This document shows positions 45,441 to 58,047 of a stretch of DNA of 64,000 nt, piece after piece. The position numbers and the translations under genes were made by a program. Source of the stretch: Delphinus delphis (taxonomy: Eukaryota > Chordata > Mammalia > Artiodactyla > Delphinidae). The notes under the pieces are model-generated. The model had not been told where the DNA came from and did not search any database. It saw only the letters and a list, made by a program, of their open reading frames with translations. The stretch is taken from positions 31,434,668-31,498,667 of the forward strand of contig NC_082685.1 of the NCBI RefSeq assembly GCF_949987515.2, given 5' to 3'. Position 1 is the stretch's first letter, and every line of letters begins with the position of its first letter.

Positions 45441-47129
45441 CTACCTTGGTACTATTTTTCCAGGTACTCTGGTATTGTACAAACTTAATAAAAAGCACCC
45501 AAACATGACTGAAGGTAACTAGGGATAATGTAAGGCATTAGGCTTAAGTGAGAAAGAACTGGGGAGAGGGTGGAAGAACAGGTCAAAAAGTGAAAGCTAG
45601 CCTGGTACATCATAAAAACGAATAACAAACAGAGCAAATGGGCTTTTCACTTTCGCAAAATTTAAAGACAGCTATCTTTCAGGACAGCGTTCATGAAGTA
45701 CTTCCACTTCATGACCTCTCAAAGTCTCTTTTATCTCATGTAGTCTCTGATTCTATAATGACTGCTGCTACAAATAATATTAGTAGACAGATAATAGACA
45801 GGGGAAAAGAAGGGAAATCACCTCAAACAGGGATAACAGAAGGTGGAATTAAGTCATTGTTATACATGGCAGTTCTGCCTTTCAAGACATCACTTTTGTA
45901 AAGCTCCTAAGAGAAAAGGGGATTTAAAAAAATGTTTCATATTAATTAAATTCCATACTGCATCAACCCATCATCCAGTGTATTATGATATTATGGGAAA
46001 AAATTTGTCATTCAAGAACTTGCTAACAATCTCAATAGCAATGGTCTCTTAGGAACAGATCTCAGGAAGGTGAACAACAACAGGCATGTGCTGCTTGGGA
46101 ACAGATTTTTCATTTTCCCCACTAGTCTGAATAGCTAGTTGATTTATTTAGGAACAAAAGCACAACATTCAATATCTTATGAAAGACGCCTACATAAAAC
46201 CCTTTAAAAACTAATGATTTCTTGGTGTAATTTGAAAGATGTGTTCAAGTACTAAACCAAAGTATAAAATCAGCCACTTTATCCATTCATACTAGTGGTT
46301 AGCCGTGAAAATCTAATGGAATAGTAGGAGGCAGAAAGAAGGCGAAAATGTCTTGAGGGAATAAAATGTCTTTGTGGAAGAAAAACTATGTGTAAATCCT
46401 CAAGGGCAGAAACTGGGGAGTAAGCCATGAAGGGGTATTGAAGTATGGACCAATGCATATGAACAAGTGATTTGTAAGCCACAAACACCCAAATGAGTAA
46501 CAGTTATTATTACTTTACTCATGAAATACATTCTTATACAGAATATTCACTTGAATCATTTTTGGACCTCACAAAGGGAGGAATACTGAATGACTTGTGT
46601 CTAAGGGAAAAAAAGAGACCACACATACCTGGGAACCCTTCTATGATTGTATCTATGTAGTAACAGTTTTTTGGCCTCACTCAGCACTGTGTTACCGAGG
46701 TTAGAACAGAATCTCTGGAGTTATACTAGCTGTGTTTAAAAATCCTGACCCCAGGGCTACCTTATTTTATCATTGTAGAAAGTTAAGTGTTACACCACGA
46801 ATGTACTTGTTATTGTTTAGCAATGTGGGGAAAAAGATACAATTGCAAACTTCAAGGAGGTTCTAGTAGGCTCTAGGCACTTTTGCCTTATCGGCCCCTG
46901 TGTCTCTGTCTCTCTCTTCGTAAGTACACATATAATGTACACACACATACACAGAGACTTAATACAATAAAATTGTATTTTATGATCATGTTGGTATAAA
47001 AAGACTCTATTACCATGTTAAGACATTTTCATCAACCTAAAAGTTCATTTTTTACTGATTTTCAAAGAAATTGGAACATTTTTTTGAGTCCTAGGTACTA
47101 TGCCCACTGTACCTCGTGGAGAAGTCAGC
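45441..47129. other. No gene recognised
   Basis: Short ORFs (for example 45638-45901 plus, 87 codons) with no domain. No clear repeat; a small CA tract lies near 46938. Confidence 0.45.
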
Positions 47130-47258
47130 TCTGCTTGCTTCCACTTAAAACATTTATGGCCTTTGGCAACCTACCCAACTCCCTATGCCTCAGCTTTGTC
47201 ATCTGTTAAAACGGGAGGATCGTACTAGTACCTACTTCATTGGGTTGTTGTGATAATT
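47130..47258 (+). repeat. MIR SINE
   Basis: 'ctttggcaacctacccaact', 'ccctatgcctcagctttgtc', 'gtactagtacctacttcatt', 'gggttgttgtgataattgag' follow the MIR order on the plus strand. Confidence 0.75.
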
Positions 47259-47929
47259 GAGTACAGAATCCATCTTGGAAGATGGAGGGGGCACAGGCTG
47301 GGGTGGGGATGAGGACCGATGGGGTAGAGAAGTGTCAGAAGCAACCGTGTTAGGCAAGGTTGGAAAATGGGAGCAGAGTGGTCTCAAGGAGGTTGAAATT
47401 TCTAAGCACAGTAAGGGTCTTGCCCCTTTACTGAGCTTCACCCATTTTTATGCTGCTATTTTTCAAATATAGCTACCACTGAGTTAAATAAAAGTTCATT
47501 TACATAAGTTATTGACTCCATCCATTTTGTCATAGTACACTTTATCAAACAACACTGAACAAAGCACAGTTATTACTGTGGGATTTATAGAAAAAGTTTA
47601 TAGTTGAAAAAAAAGGTAATTATGGGTGTGCGGGAGGTTAGTTGGAGGATTTTAGAGTCAAAGTTCATAAATAAAAATTTAGGACTAAAAGAGAGCACAA
47701 TTTTTTAATGTAAGCCATAAAATTTGCAGCTGAGATAACTGAGTCTCAGAGAAGTTTGCATAATGCCGTAAATTAGGGTTATAACCCAAATCCCCTGATT
47801 CTTCCCTTTGGGGCCCTACCTCACTCCACACCAAAGGTGGAGTAGTTCTGAAACAATGATTTACAAAATGGCACTCATTACAGATTGGGGACTTTTGATA
47901 GTAGGAGAGAAGAATTTTCATTAATTCAA
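47259..47929. other. No gene; MIR-like trace
   Basis: About 47735-47840 ('gagataactgagtctcagag', 'tagggttataacccaaatcc') resembles an antisense MIR. Otherwise unassigned. Confidence 0.45.
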
Positions 47930-48713
47930 AAGTGTTTATTGCACCACTAAAGGGCTTGTTAATATTTATGCAATGTGGAAAAAGACATGCTACAACTTTT
48001 GAGCAGTTTCTAGTTTAGTCAGCATTGAATGAATACACATTCACATGTGAATACACATTCACACATGTGAATGCACATTCAATAAATAATTAAAGCAATA
48101 TCAGCATCACTGTAACTGTATCAAGTTCTACAAAAGAGAAGCACAGTGTTCCAGGAAAGTGGAAAATAAGAGCACATAATGTGGATGAAGTGTTCAGGAA
48201 ATGCTTCCTTGAGGAGAAAAAAAAAAAAAAAAAAAAAGAATAGGAGAAGAGTGGATGGTTGAGTTCAGGCAAAGAAGGTAAGAGAGGGTATTCTAGGCAG
48301 AGATTAGGAAGGTGCCTGAAAGTGGGAAGGCACTCAAAATCAATCCACAAGCAGAAGGGAAATCAGTTTGGTTGGGACCTGGTGAGTGAGGAGTAGATTG
48401 GGGCAAGATGGGGCTGGAGGGCTGGGTGGAGGCCAGCTCACTCAGGCACTTACAGAATGTGATAAGGATTGTTTGGTTTATTCTAAATGCCGTGGACTGC
48501 CAATGAGTATTGACAGAATTTGAGAATAGGACAGATGAAAAATGACAGTAGTTTGTGGTATGATGGTAACAGTAGTGGAGATGAAGAGAGAGAATTAATT
48601 AAAATATCTTTAAAGATAAAATATATGGAACTTGGTTTCTGACTGGAAGGGTGAGGGGTGTGAAGGAGTTATCAAGGATGACTCTGGTTGTCTGATACAA
48701 GTAACTGGTAGAT
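47930..48713 (+). repeat. Ancient high-copy interspersed repeat (family unnamed)
   Basis: Wording such as 'aagtgtttattgcacca', 'tattctaggcagagattagg', 'ggatggttgagttcagg', 'ttggtttattctaaatgc' and 'gttatcaaggatgactctgg' matches a widespread old mammalian repeat that I cannot name with certainty. It is interrupted by an A20-plus run at about 48216-48237 and a short tandem repeat at about 48026-48082. Confidence 0.45.
48026..48082. repeat. Threefold ~20-bp tandem repeat with palindromic junctions
   Basis: Units read 'tgaatacacattcacatg', 'tgaatacacattcacacatg' and 'tgaatgcacattca', so each junction forms the palindrome 'cacatgtg'. Confidence 0.8.
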
Positions 48714-48723
48714 CAGGCTACCT

Positions 48724-48905
48724 CTCCCCCCCCCCCACTGTTGTGGCCCCTCCCGTTGCGGAGCACAGGCTCCAGACTTGCAGGCTCAGCGGCCATGACT
48801 CACAGGCCCATCTGCTCCGCAGCGGATCTTCCCGGACCAGGGCACGAACCCGTGTCCCCTGCATCGGTAGGTGGACTCTCAACCACTGCACCACCAGGGA
48901 AGCCC
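48724..48905 (-). mobile_element. CHR-type SINE with a G-tract instead of an A tail
   Basis: Minus-strand SINE from 'ggggcttccctggtggtgca' to 'ccacaacagtg', then a run of G (plus-strand C11 at 48726-48736) where the last SINE bases and A tail should be. Perfect 10-bp direct repeats 'caggctacct' at 48714-48723 and 48906-48915 show the insertion is otherwise complete. Confidence 0.9.
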
Positions 48906-48915
48906 CAGGCTACCT

Positions 48916-49104
48916 TTTTAAAGAGGGTTGACACCTTGGTAGAAATAGGGATTAAATGTCTTTTCTTTCCTATGGCTCTTTGTTTTCCTCTAGTTCATCC
49001 TATAAAGTTAGTTTAATAGGATTAGAATATTCAAGCAAACCTAAAATAGAGTCTAGAAAAACACAGATACAATCTGATAGTTTAATAATAATTTATAACC
49101 ACGC
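48916..49104. other. Spacer
   Basis: Nothing recognised. Confidence 0.4.
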
Positions 49105-49310
49105 TAGCTTGTATTTACTGATGTCTGCTCTTTGCCAGACCCTTATCTAAGCTAGTTATATAAATATTGCATTTATAGTTACTTATTTAAATCCTTAATC
49201 AATATGAAGTTAATACTACTTTTATTCTTATTTTACAGAGGAAGAAACTAAAGCACAGAGAGGTCAAATAATTTAAGCAGTGTGGAAATGATGGAGCCTA
49301 ATTTTAACTA
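49105..49310 (-). repeat. MIR SINE antisense
   Basis: 'tctgctctttgccagaccct', 'tatttaaatccttaatcaat', 'ttattttacagaggaagaaa', 'ctaaagcacagagaggtcaa' follow the antisense MIR order. Confidence 0.75.
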
Positions 49311-52135
49311 TCAAGGGGTGCTGCCTCTCTTCACAAACCCCTCTAGTTTAATCCCACATAAAGAAGTAAAGGAGGCCTTACAAAACCACCTCGAGTCAAG
49401 ATCCAATATGCCAAGAGGCTGGTTAAGTATTTGGGGTTGAAACCCTAGATAACAGTAAATAGTGCTACTGCCCCATTGTCCTCTTGGAAACCAAGAAGCG
49501 CTATAGTAGATCTCTGGGTGGGGCTGGGAATTGAGAGATTTGTGTTACTCGCCTAAGTTCTCAAATGTAACCAAGGTGAACTCTTCAAATTTTTTTTTCA
49601 GTCCCTTAACAACTGCTTTGCCATTTAAGAGCCCTCAGTCTTACGACAGAAATACTTAGGCGTAAGCGCCAGAATGAACCTGTCTGTTGTGAAGAAAGAA
49701 GATAAACTATTATTATTATATTTGACAAAATCTTGTAAAATCATTACTCCCGTAAAGCATGTAAAGCAGAGACCTATAATCTCTGTCCTCTGCTGTAGAT
49801 ACATGAAACATTAGCTTGCTTAGAAGAATACTGATATCTTAAGGTACCAATTGTTCAGTTTTACTACCACATGAATTCCATGTAATCAGTTCTTAGCATA
49901 GCACTTTGCCATAACTCATTTCCCAGTTCACTGACAAAAATGATCCTTCAACCCAGGTAAATAATAGCATATGTCATATATGTTATCTGATTCTGTGTCA
50001 AGCTTTGAGCACCTGAAGTAGTTAAAATTTTAGTAGGGAATGTAAACCATAAGTCAGATTAAAAAAAAATAGAGACTGAGTAATATGTCTCCCTACAATA
50101 TCTTGCACTGTTCTTACATTCTGGGAAAAAGTCAAAGGGAAGAGAATGTAGATATAAGAATGCACCCATGTACAGGGCTGAATCCTTTCTAGTTAACTGC
50201 TTTTACCACAACAGCTCATCACCAATTACCAGGTACAAGGCACAATATAAATGAACCTTATTTTCAATTTATGTTATTTGGCTTAACTTGGAGATGATGG
50301 AAAAATTTATTTGACATGGAAAGGCACATTTTAGTGAATGCTGATAAAAATCCTAGTGCGACCTTACTGTTCGCAGAAATCTCTCTCTGAAGGACATAAC
50401 CTTTTCTGTCATGACTGCAACTCTCATTGTAAAATGAGAAAATTAAATCACTTGGGAATGCTAGAAAAGACAAAACTTTAAACTAAATGCCACTCATAAC
50501 ACTAGAAAGCAGGAATAAATGATGTGTTGGCTTTGATATAAGAAAACATCTATGACATTATCTATCATTAAGTCAAAAAATGTCAGGTATGTTTTTCTTA
50601 CAATAACGGTGGTTTTTGTTTTGATTTTTTTTTTAACTAAATCTGGGATTGAGCTGTTTAAATAGTAATTCACACATATATCAATTTAAACAAACTTCTT
50701 GGCCCACGTATAAAATTTAGACCAATGAGAGTTTCAGAGTTCTGGATCCCTCAGTGATTTTCAAAAAAGTATTTTAAAAAGCCTAAATAAACCTTCTTTC
50801 CCACCTCAATTCACACTGGCCAAATCATCTGCAGTCTACACGTTAGCTCAGAAGTTTCCATGATTATCAGCAAGTTAGCAGCAATCTTTCCAAAGATAAA
50901 AGGTATCATAGGTATAATAAGTACATGGATGCGACAGGAATAAAAATAATTTGGAGAAAAACTGGTGTTTGTTGTCAAGTACATATATCATTTTGTGTAC
51001 ACTTATAAAAAATTTTAAAATCCAACTTCCTAATTTAACTACATCTAACTACATGTCAAATTACATATTAGAAATTTTCCAGTAAGTTGTCCTATAGATA
51101 TTTTCCTCTAGGAAGACACATTTTTTTCCTCATTTTTAAAATACCAAAAATTACTTTCATGTTTATTTATGTTTTCTTTGTTCACGGTTCCTGTTTTTAA
51201 AATAACATGTAAAAGAGCCATGATTTAGATATATCAGAAAAGCTGACGGTTCAGCAAAATTAACCGATAGTCAGAACAAGAGGGAATATAGAAAATCAGA
51301 CTGCTACCTTAAAAAGTTTGCTAGAAACACTGAGAGATTTGAAACATTCACACAAAAATGCATATATGTGTGTATACATATGCTTTCCCTAAATACCAGA
51401 TTGCTGTTCATGTTTGAGATGATAGGAAATCTGTTTTTGTTTATTTTTAGAGTAATTGGTACCTCATAATAGACCTAACTTAAAAAGAACCTGCTAGTAT
51501 ATAATAAAAAGTGAAAGGGAACATTATCTCAAATATAATATTTATTTTTTACTTGGCAATATTTAGATTATTGTTATAATCATCCATTCATTTGTGGAAT
51601 TAACTACAATACACAGATCAATTGTTTTCAGGGCATAATTTTTCTGGTAAATATTTGTGATACTAAGAAAATGACATCTCTCACTTTGAAATTAACTTTT
51701 TGTGCAATCATTAAAAGGGTCTTTATCCAAAAATATTTCAGGGTTTCATAAATTTTCCCAATAGCCTCTCATAAATCATATGCTTTTGAAGCACCAAACA
51801 TTTCACTGTTCTTGTCGATTTTTCTTAGGAGATAACTTTTTAGTTTGGTAACTGCTCTAACTCCCAGATGTTCCCATGTTAATCAGTGGCTTTGCAAATT
51901 ATTAGAACAGTTGTCCAAGATCACTCTCATCTACTTCATGAAATCCTGTGGCTTTTTGCAACACTTACGATGTAACTTCGCAATCCCCATTGCTCTTTAT
52001 TTATGTAACATTGCCAAATTTCAAAACTGAAAATCAGCAAGAGATCTAGAAGTGTTCAGGCAAAAAATACTATTGTTCTCTGAGAAAATATGAGTAATTT
52101 AGTAAACTTAGTCCATATTGTAATGGATTTTTAGC
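49311..52135. other. Unique-looking AT-rich DNA, no gene found
   Basis: About 2.8 kb without recognised repeats or gene-like ORFs (longest about 69 codons). Confidence 0.45.
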
Positions 52136-52143
52136 CTCTAATT

Positions 52144-52347
52144 CAGGGGTCAGCAAACTTATTCTTCAAAGGGCCCAAGAGTAAATATTTTAGGTCTCTG
52201 TTGCAACTAAACTCAGTCACTGTAGCATGAAAGCAGTTATACACAATACATAAAAGAATGGGCACGGCTGTGCTCAAATAAAACTTTATTTACAAAAACA
52301 GATGCCAGGCTGGATTTGACCCAAGGGCCCTAGCTTGCTGACCCCTT
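52144..52347 (+). mobile_element. hAT-Charlie non-autonomous DNA transposon (MER type), complete
   Basis: A 204-bp element with terminal inverted repeats: left 'caggggtcagcaaac', right end 'gcttgctgacccctt'. It is flanked by perfect 8-bp direct repeats 'ctctaatt' at 52136-52143 and 52348-52355, the target length of hAT transposases. Internal text 'gggcacggctgtgctcaaat' and 'aaactttatttacaaaaaca' matches the family as I recall it. No transposase. Confidence 0.92.
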
Positions 52348-52355
52348 CTCTAATT

Positions 52356-54104
52356 TAATAAACAATCAGAAAATGAGGTTCCCACTATAAGAAAAATATT
52401 TCTCCCAGAATAGAATGATTTCATCTATAATGCTGCCGAAACCTAAGTACTTTTGAAATCAAATACTATTTGCATGTCTTTACTAACACAATCACCCTGA
52501 AGATCACTATTAAGCAATTAATTAATTCTGTTATTTCTCTCCATCATCGTATTACTTTAAAATGTATGGAAAAATTTTCCCTAAAAAATATCTGAAAATT
52601 TATGTATTTCTCAAATTTGCAAGTTTCTGACCCTCTCATTGTCATTATTACAGATTAGGAACCCAGGTTACCTAATGGAGGTAACCTGGATAATCATATG
52701 GATTAAAAAAACAGTGATGATGAAAAGGGAAAGAAAATGGCTTCAAAGTAAAAAAACAAAGTTTATTTGAACCAATTACATATAATCATTTGTTCTTCAT
52801 GAAATGCCTCAGTTAAGACATTTCAACTGGGGAAGTTTCCATGATGACAAGTCATTATTTCTAAGTGAAACAATCATCTATATCTTGACAAGTCATCTTT
52901 AATCCCTTTAATATGATCAATCCAATCAATAATAAAAAAGTAGATCACTATGGTGACAGAGAACTCTTGATCTAAGTATATAGTGTTGCATATGCCTCTA
53001 TTTGCTATATTTAATTATTACTATGTTCATTTAATTATATTGCAGAAAAAATTCACAGACATACCCTTGATTTTTAAAGGACAATTAAGGCCTTCTTTTA
53101 TCTATTTCAAATCATGTGATTCTGATCTCTTTCAAATTTTCCACTTTTCTTAAGTCCTTTAAAATCTTTTTTTCTTTTACTACACACGCATTTGAATAAT
53201 ATGCATTAATATGCATTGAATAATAATTTGATGTTATTGTTTAAAGAAGGGAGAATAAATTAAAATAAAATGTTCACAATGATATTTATAAATGTCTCAC
53301 TGCAATTCATGCATGTAAATTTTTTGCAAAATCTAAATGATGCCATATTTCTAAAGAGCTATCTCTGCCTGCCCTGTTAATATTTTCTGGAAGTATTTTG
53401 TTTTAATGGTAAAGAGGAGAACATTTGAACTGGATGAATATAAATAGATATGGAAAAAAATTTAATGAATCTACTTTTTAAAATAATTACTGAAGATAAT
53501 CAGGTTTCTCTACAAAAACATCTCTTCTTAATGATGAAAGAAAAAAAGACCTATTAGGCCAGGTGGACAATAGCTCTGAACCATTATGTTATTTCCAATT
53601 TTCTAGAACAAACCTTAGGACAATCTTTGCAGGATAAAGAATAAGATTCTTTATTATCATGACACAAGATTTTCACTGAAGCTCAGCTAAGTTAGAGAAG
53701 GTCAGAATATAGAAGTAGTAGGGTAAACCATTCCAAAATCAGATGCTTTTTTGTATTCAAGGCACATTGACTCTCAGATCACAGAAGTCTCAGCATTTGG
53801 AGGTGTCCCACTACATGGCTTGCCCATCAAACAAACCATTGACTGGTGTTGGTTAAGGCATAGTTAAACAGTTTCTCTATTTGCCAAGTTAGAATGAGAT
53901 TCTTCTCATTCAAGAACTCGTTTTTTTCCCTTTCATCTCTAACTTAAACAAAAATTATGTGATGTATAATGCTAACAAATAGAAACTATTATCAAATGTT
54001 ATCATATAATTTATTAACAATAGAACATTGATTTCTTACTTTTCTGCTTTATAAAAACTATAGTTCCAAAGCAACAGAAATAATAATTTGAAAACAGACA
54101 AAAT
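52356..54104. other. No gene; one perfect hairpin
   Basis: AT-rich, no gene-like ORF. Contains the inverted repeat at 52663-52689. Confidence 0.45.
52663..52689. repeat. Perfect 10-bp inverted repeat, 7-nt loop
   Basis: Arms 'ccaggttacc' (52663-52672) and 'ggtaacctgg' (52680-52689) around 'taatgga'. Confidence 0.85.
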
Positions 54105-54455
54105 TTATATAGCATTTATGGTGTACCAGGCTGTGCTTCAAGATATATAAAGTGAGGAAGGTTGATATATATATATAGATAGATATAGATATAGATATTA
54201 CTATATCACTACCTATATCAATTTACTAATCTAGATATACATGTATAAACACATGCATGCATACACATACACACAACACATGTATGTGTATAAATAAACT
54301 ATTTTAATCCTCAAAATAAATCTATAAAGCCAATTCTATATGCATGCTGCAGATGTGGAAATTGAGTCCCTGAGCATCAACTTCCCCAAGTCACAGAGCC
54401 ATTAACTGGCAGATCCAAGACTGGAGCCCAGGTAGTCCTTGATACTAATACTATT
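54105..54455 (-). repeat. MIR SINE antisense, split by a GATA/CA microsatellite
   Basis: 'atagcatttatggtgtacca' and 'ggctgtgcttcaagata' lie left, 'ttttaatcctcaaaataaat', 'cagatgtggaaattgag', 'ttccccaagtcacagag', 'ccaagactggagcccagg' right, in antisense MIR order. Between them is a (TA)n/(ATAG)n tract at about 54164-54200 and a CA-rich stretch to 54290. Confidence 0.65.
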
Positions 54456-57400
54456 TTCACAGTGTTAAGATTTTTTTTCTCTTCCCAAACCCTAATCGAA
54501 TTAAAAATATTATTTTCAAAAGCAATACTCCAAAAAATTTGCCTAAACTAGATCATAATTAAGATTTCATATAAAAATCCTTCCAGGTATATTAGAACTT
54601 ATGTCAGAGTAATACCTGCTCTGGGAGACAACCACTGCTCACACATTTATCTAAGATTCTTTTCTACTCACCCTACCTCCTAGCAGAGCTCCTTAAAACA
54701 CTTTTTAAAAATTAAAATGACTTGAATAAATCAGCAAATTAGTCATCAGAACCAAATGTTAATCTATTATTCCCTGGCTCTTTATCGAAAAGTGACAAAT
54801 CATGAAAACAGGAGTATATACAAAGTCTTTTCCCAAACAACTAAATGGCAATATATATTCTAGAGTCAACATATATTTTAGGACAATTATCTTTGACTCC
54901 TTTCAGTTAAACCAACAAATTTACATAACCAAAACAACCCTTCCCTCTGTTTTCCAATTAATAGGTTTTTAATATGTTTAGAAAATATCTCATTGAATTC
55001 AGTGAAACAGCCAATTATAAACCAGGTGTTTCGATTGTATAAATAGTCTAAGATGTGGACTGCATTAATTATGGTAAGTCTTTATCTCAACTCCAAAGCA
55101 TCCGACTAAAATTGGAATGAAGAGTATTGCAAATTTCCTCAACATATCTAGACTCTGTTTTAATATCTCATTACATTTTTAAAGGAAAGAATAAAAATCT
55201 CTAAGGCATGTAGAGCTCCTTGGTAATTATAAATACAAGATGGGATTAATAATAAACTTTTATTTCCATTTATTTTTCTCATTAATTCATTCTTTTAAAT
55301 TTTGTATATTGCAATGGGATTCTTTTTCCTCCCCTGTTACAGATGTTTGGATTCTGTAATCCCCTGAGGTATCAGGAGCCTGCATATCCCCATCTGCAGT
55401 GATAAACATATCTGGTGATTAGAATTTCATACAAAGCAAAATACTAATACATCATTAAGTCTACAAAATAGCTGGTCCTCCATATGTTGTTTGTGCTTCA
55501 GATTTCTCAAACATTTTGCTATAAAATATATTTCAGAATAATAGATAAAAGTAAAGTCAAAGAAAAGTAAAGTACCTGTGGATTTTTTTAACTTCTTTGT
55601 TTTATATTTTATTTGCATAAAGTATACTATTCAACTCTCAGTATTCCTTACTCCCTTGACATGAAATCAGAATATTCAGGATATATGGGGTTTGCAGAAG
55701 ATATTGGTTTTAATAATACACTTGGCATTAAATTGAGCTTAACTTAAGATGGGTGGGAGAAATTCATTAGAAGTTTCCTGATTGGGCATTAATTGCCAGT
55801 CAGATTATACAAAGTAAACTCTGTATTTCCCACTGTCTGTGCAATGGAGTAAGGATTTTGTTTTGCGACAGAGCTTAAATGCAACTTTGTGTCTTGCTGC
55901 AACATTTAAGAAATAAATCAATTGTTAAGCAAAACCTATATACAGTTTATTGCACATAATAAGGCAACGAAGCTCAAAGGTGAAATGAACCCCAAATGAG
56001 AAGTTTCAACAGAAAGAGAGCAAAAAGCTAAAGAGAAAAAAAAAAAAAAAATTTCCTTGTAGCCCTGTATTTGTTTTATACCTCACAAATGTGCTAAACA
56101 AGAAATAGGGACAAAAACTACATCAATTGTGTGAAACAGGACTACACAATCAACTCTCAGATTTGGACTGTCTGATAATTATCAGCAGGTAATGTTTTAA
56201 TTTTTCAGCTTCAACATTAGAGCCATTTACTTTTCCAGTAGCTTCCTTAACTACTGCCTTACATACGTCCTACTTAAACCTTCTCTCTGCTGAGTACATT
56301 TTATCTAGGATTACTCCAATCTGGGACTAGAATAGTAAATACTGGAGGGACTAAACAAGCCAGTCTCCTCCAGTGAAAAGATGTAAATAATACAATATTT
56401 CACCTAACCAACAAACACAAAATTAAAGAACTGGATCCAGCAGAGCTTGGACCTGTATATTTTAGTTTGTAATGTAAACATAAATATGACCCTGGAGATT
56501 AAACAATTTAATATGTTTCACATTTAATGAAGACTGGGTGCCTCCTGAGTGTTTCCTGAGTATTTTCACATTTAATGAAGACTGGGTGCGTCCTGAATAT
56601 AAGCATCTTAGAAGCATATTTTTCATAAAACCAAATTAACCAAAAATGGGAAAGACCTTTCAGGTCAATCAGACCATCCCCTGGAGACCATAGAGGGCAG
56701 TTGCCTATAATAAACACTCCAGTATTTGGTCCCCTCGAGTGTTAGAGTTCCCTAATGTTAGGCCAGTTTCTGACCTTTTATTTACAGCGTTATTTATTAT
56801 TCATATTTTATTAAATATTTAAAATGCCACCTATTGTATTTGATGACTATTATAAGAAGAAAAGGTCTCTGTTTTTCAGACCTAGCTAGTTAATATCCTG
56901 GACTTGGCATTAATTATCTGACACTTCCTTTCAAAAATTCCTGAAGCTCCGTGTTTGTATTTAATAGCCAGCAGTTGCAAACCCCTTTGGCAGAAACCAA
57001 ACATAGCCATGAAGATAGCCAGACTCAGTAATTAGTTCCTTCTTGACCTCTTCTTTCATAAATGAATCCATCATTTCTGTCTCTTCTCCAGGAGTACCAC
57101 TGATGACCGATATTAACAAGTATATACAATAGGTGACAGGGGAACATTTGCTTTAAAAAAAAAAAAGGAATTTCCAAATTCAGTATTGGTTCTTTTATAG
57201 AAGTGGTTTTTAGGCATGACTATCCCTTACATGGAATTTATTAAATCAATAGTCTCGTGCTTATCTGTATCTGTCTGTCCGTTTCTGTCTCCATTTGTCT
57301 GTCTCTGTCTCTTCCCCATGGTGTGGGAATTTGAAAGGGAAGGGAAGGAGTACATTATTCTGATTTTTTAACAGCTCATCTCCTAAGCCAAGTGTCTGGT

Positions 57401-57827
57401 TCTTTCTGTAAAGCTCTATATCCTCAAATTAAGAAAAAGGAGAAAATCTCCAAACCTTATCTTTGAGGAAGTTAATCCTAGGGCTGTGCATAAGAATTCT
57501 ATAACTAAAGACAATCAGTTGAGTGAACGATGAATCAACAACAGAAAACAAAACCGAAAACAGACCAAAAAAACAACCAAAGCACTCTTCTGTGCTGCCA
57601 GCAATCAATTTAGACCAGCTACAGAGAAACAGAGGTGCCTGGAGGACTTTTCTTGTGGGGATGAGATGCCTCTGGCCATGCAGAAAAAGTTCACAACCAA
57701 GGTTGATAACTGGTTGTACAAGGGAACTTGGCATAGGTATAATAACCTATACAGTAGTCTAAACATATTTCCTGAAATGTACCCTGCCCTTAACTATTCA
57801 TACAAAATTTTATTAAAACTGAGTCTG
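54456..57827. other. Unique AT-rich DNA, no gene found
   Basis: Over 3 kb lacking recognisable repeats except an A run (about 56035-56051), the duplicated 33-bp unit at 56516-56596 and an imperfect (TCTG)n at about 57265-57312. Longest ORF 101 codons (57429-57734 minus), with no recognised domain. Confidence 0.45.
56516..56596. repeat. Two copies of a 33-bp unit, 48-bp period
   Basis: 'tttcacatttaatgaagact' plus 13 more bases at 56516-56548 recurs at 56564-56596 with one mismatch. Confidence 0.9.
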
Positions 57828-58034
57828 GGGCTTGCCTGGTGGCGCAGTGGTTGAGAGTCTGCCTGCCGATGCAGGGGACACGGGTTCGTCCCCGGTCCGG
57901 GAAGATCCCACATGCCGCGGAGTGGCTGGGCCTGTGAGCCATGGCCACTGAGCCTGCGCGTCCGGAGCCTGTGCTCCGCAACAGGAGAGGCCACAACAGT
58001 GAGAGGCCCGCGTAACGCAAAAACAAACAAACAA
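57828..58034 (+). mobile_element. CHR-type SINE, full length, 13-bp target duplication
   Basis: Starts 'ggggcttgcctggtggcgca', has A-box 'tggcgcagtgg', B-box-like 'gggttcgtccc', core 'gcggagtggctgggcctg' and a (CAAA)n tail. Perfect direct repeats 'aaaactgagtctg' at 57815-57827 and 58035-58047. Confidence 0.95.
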
Positions 58035-58047
58035 AAAACTGAGTCTG

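Noticed and set aside
57828..57905. tRNA-like sequence with A and B boxes
   Set aside because: It is the tRNA-derived head of a CHR SINE, followed by SINE body and flanked by target duplications; not a tRNA gene.
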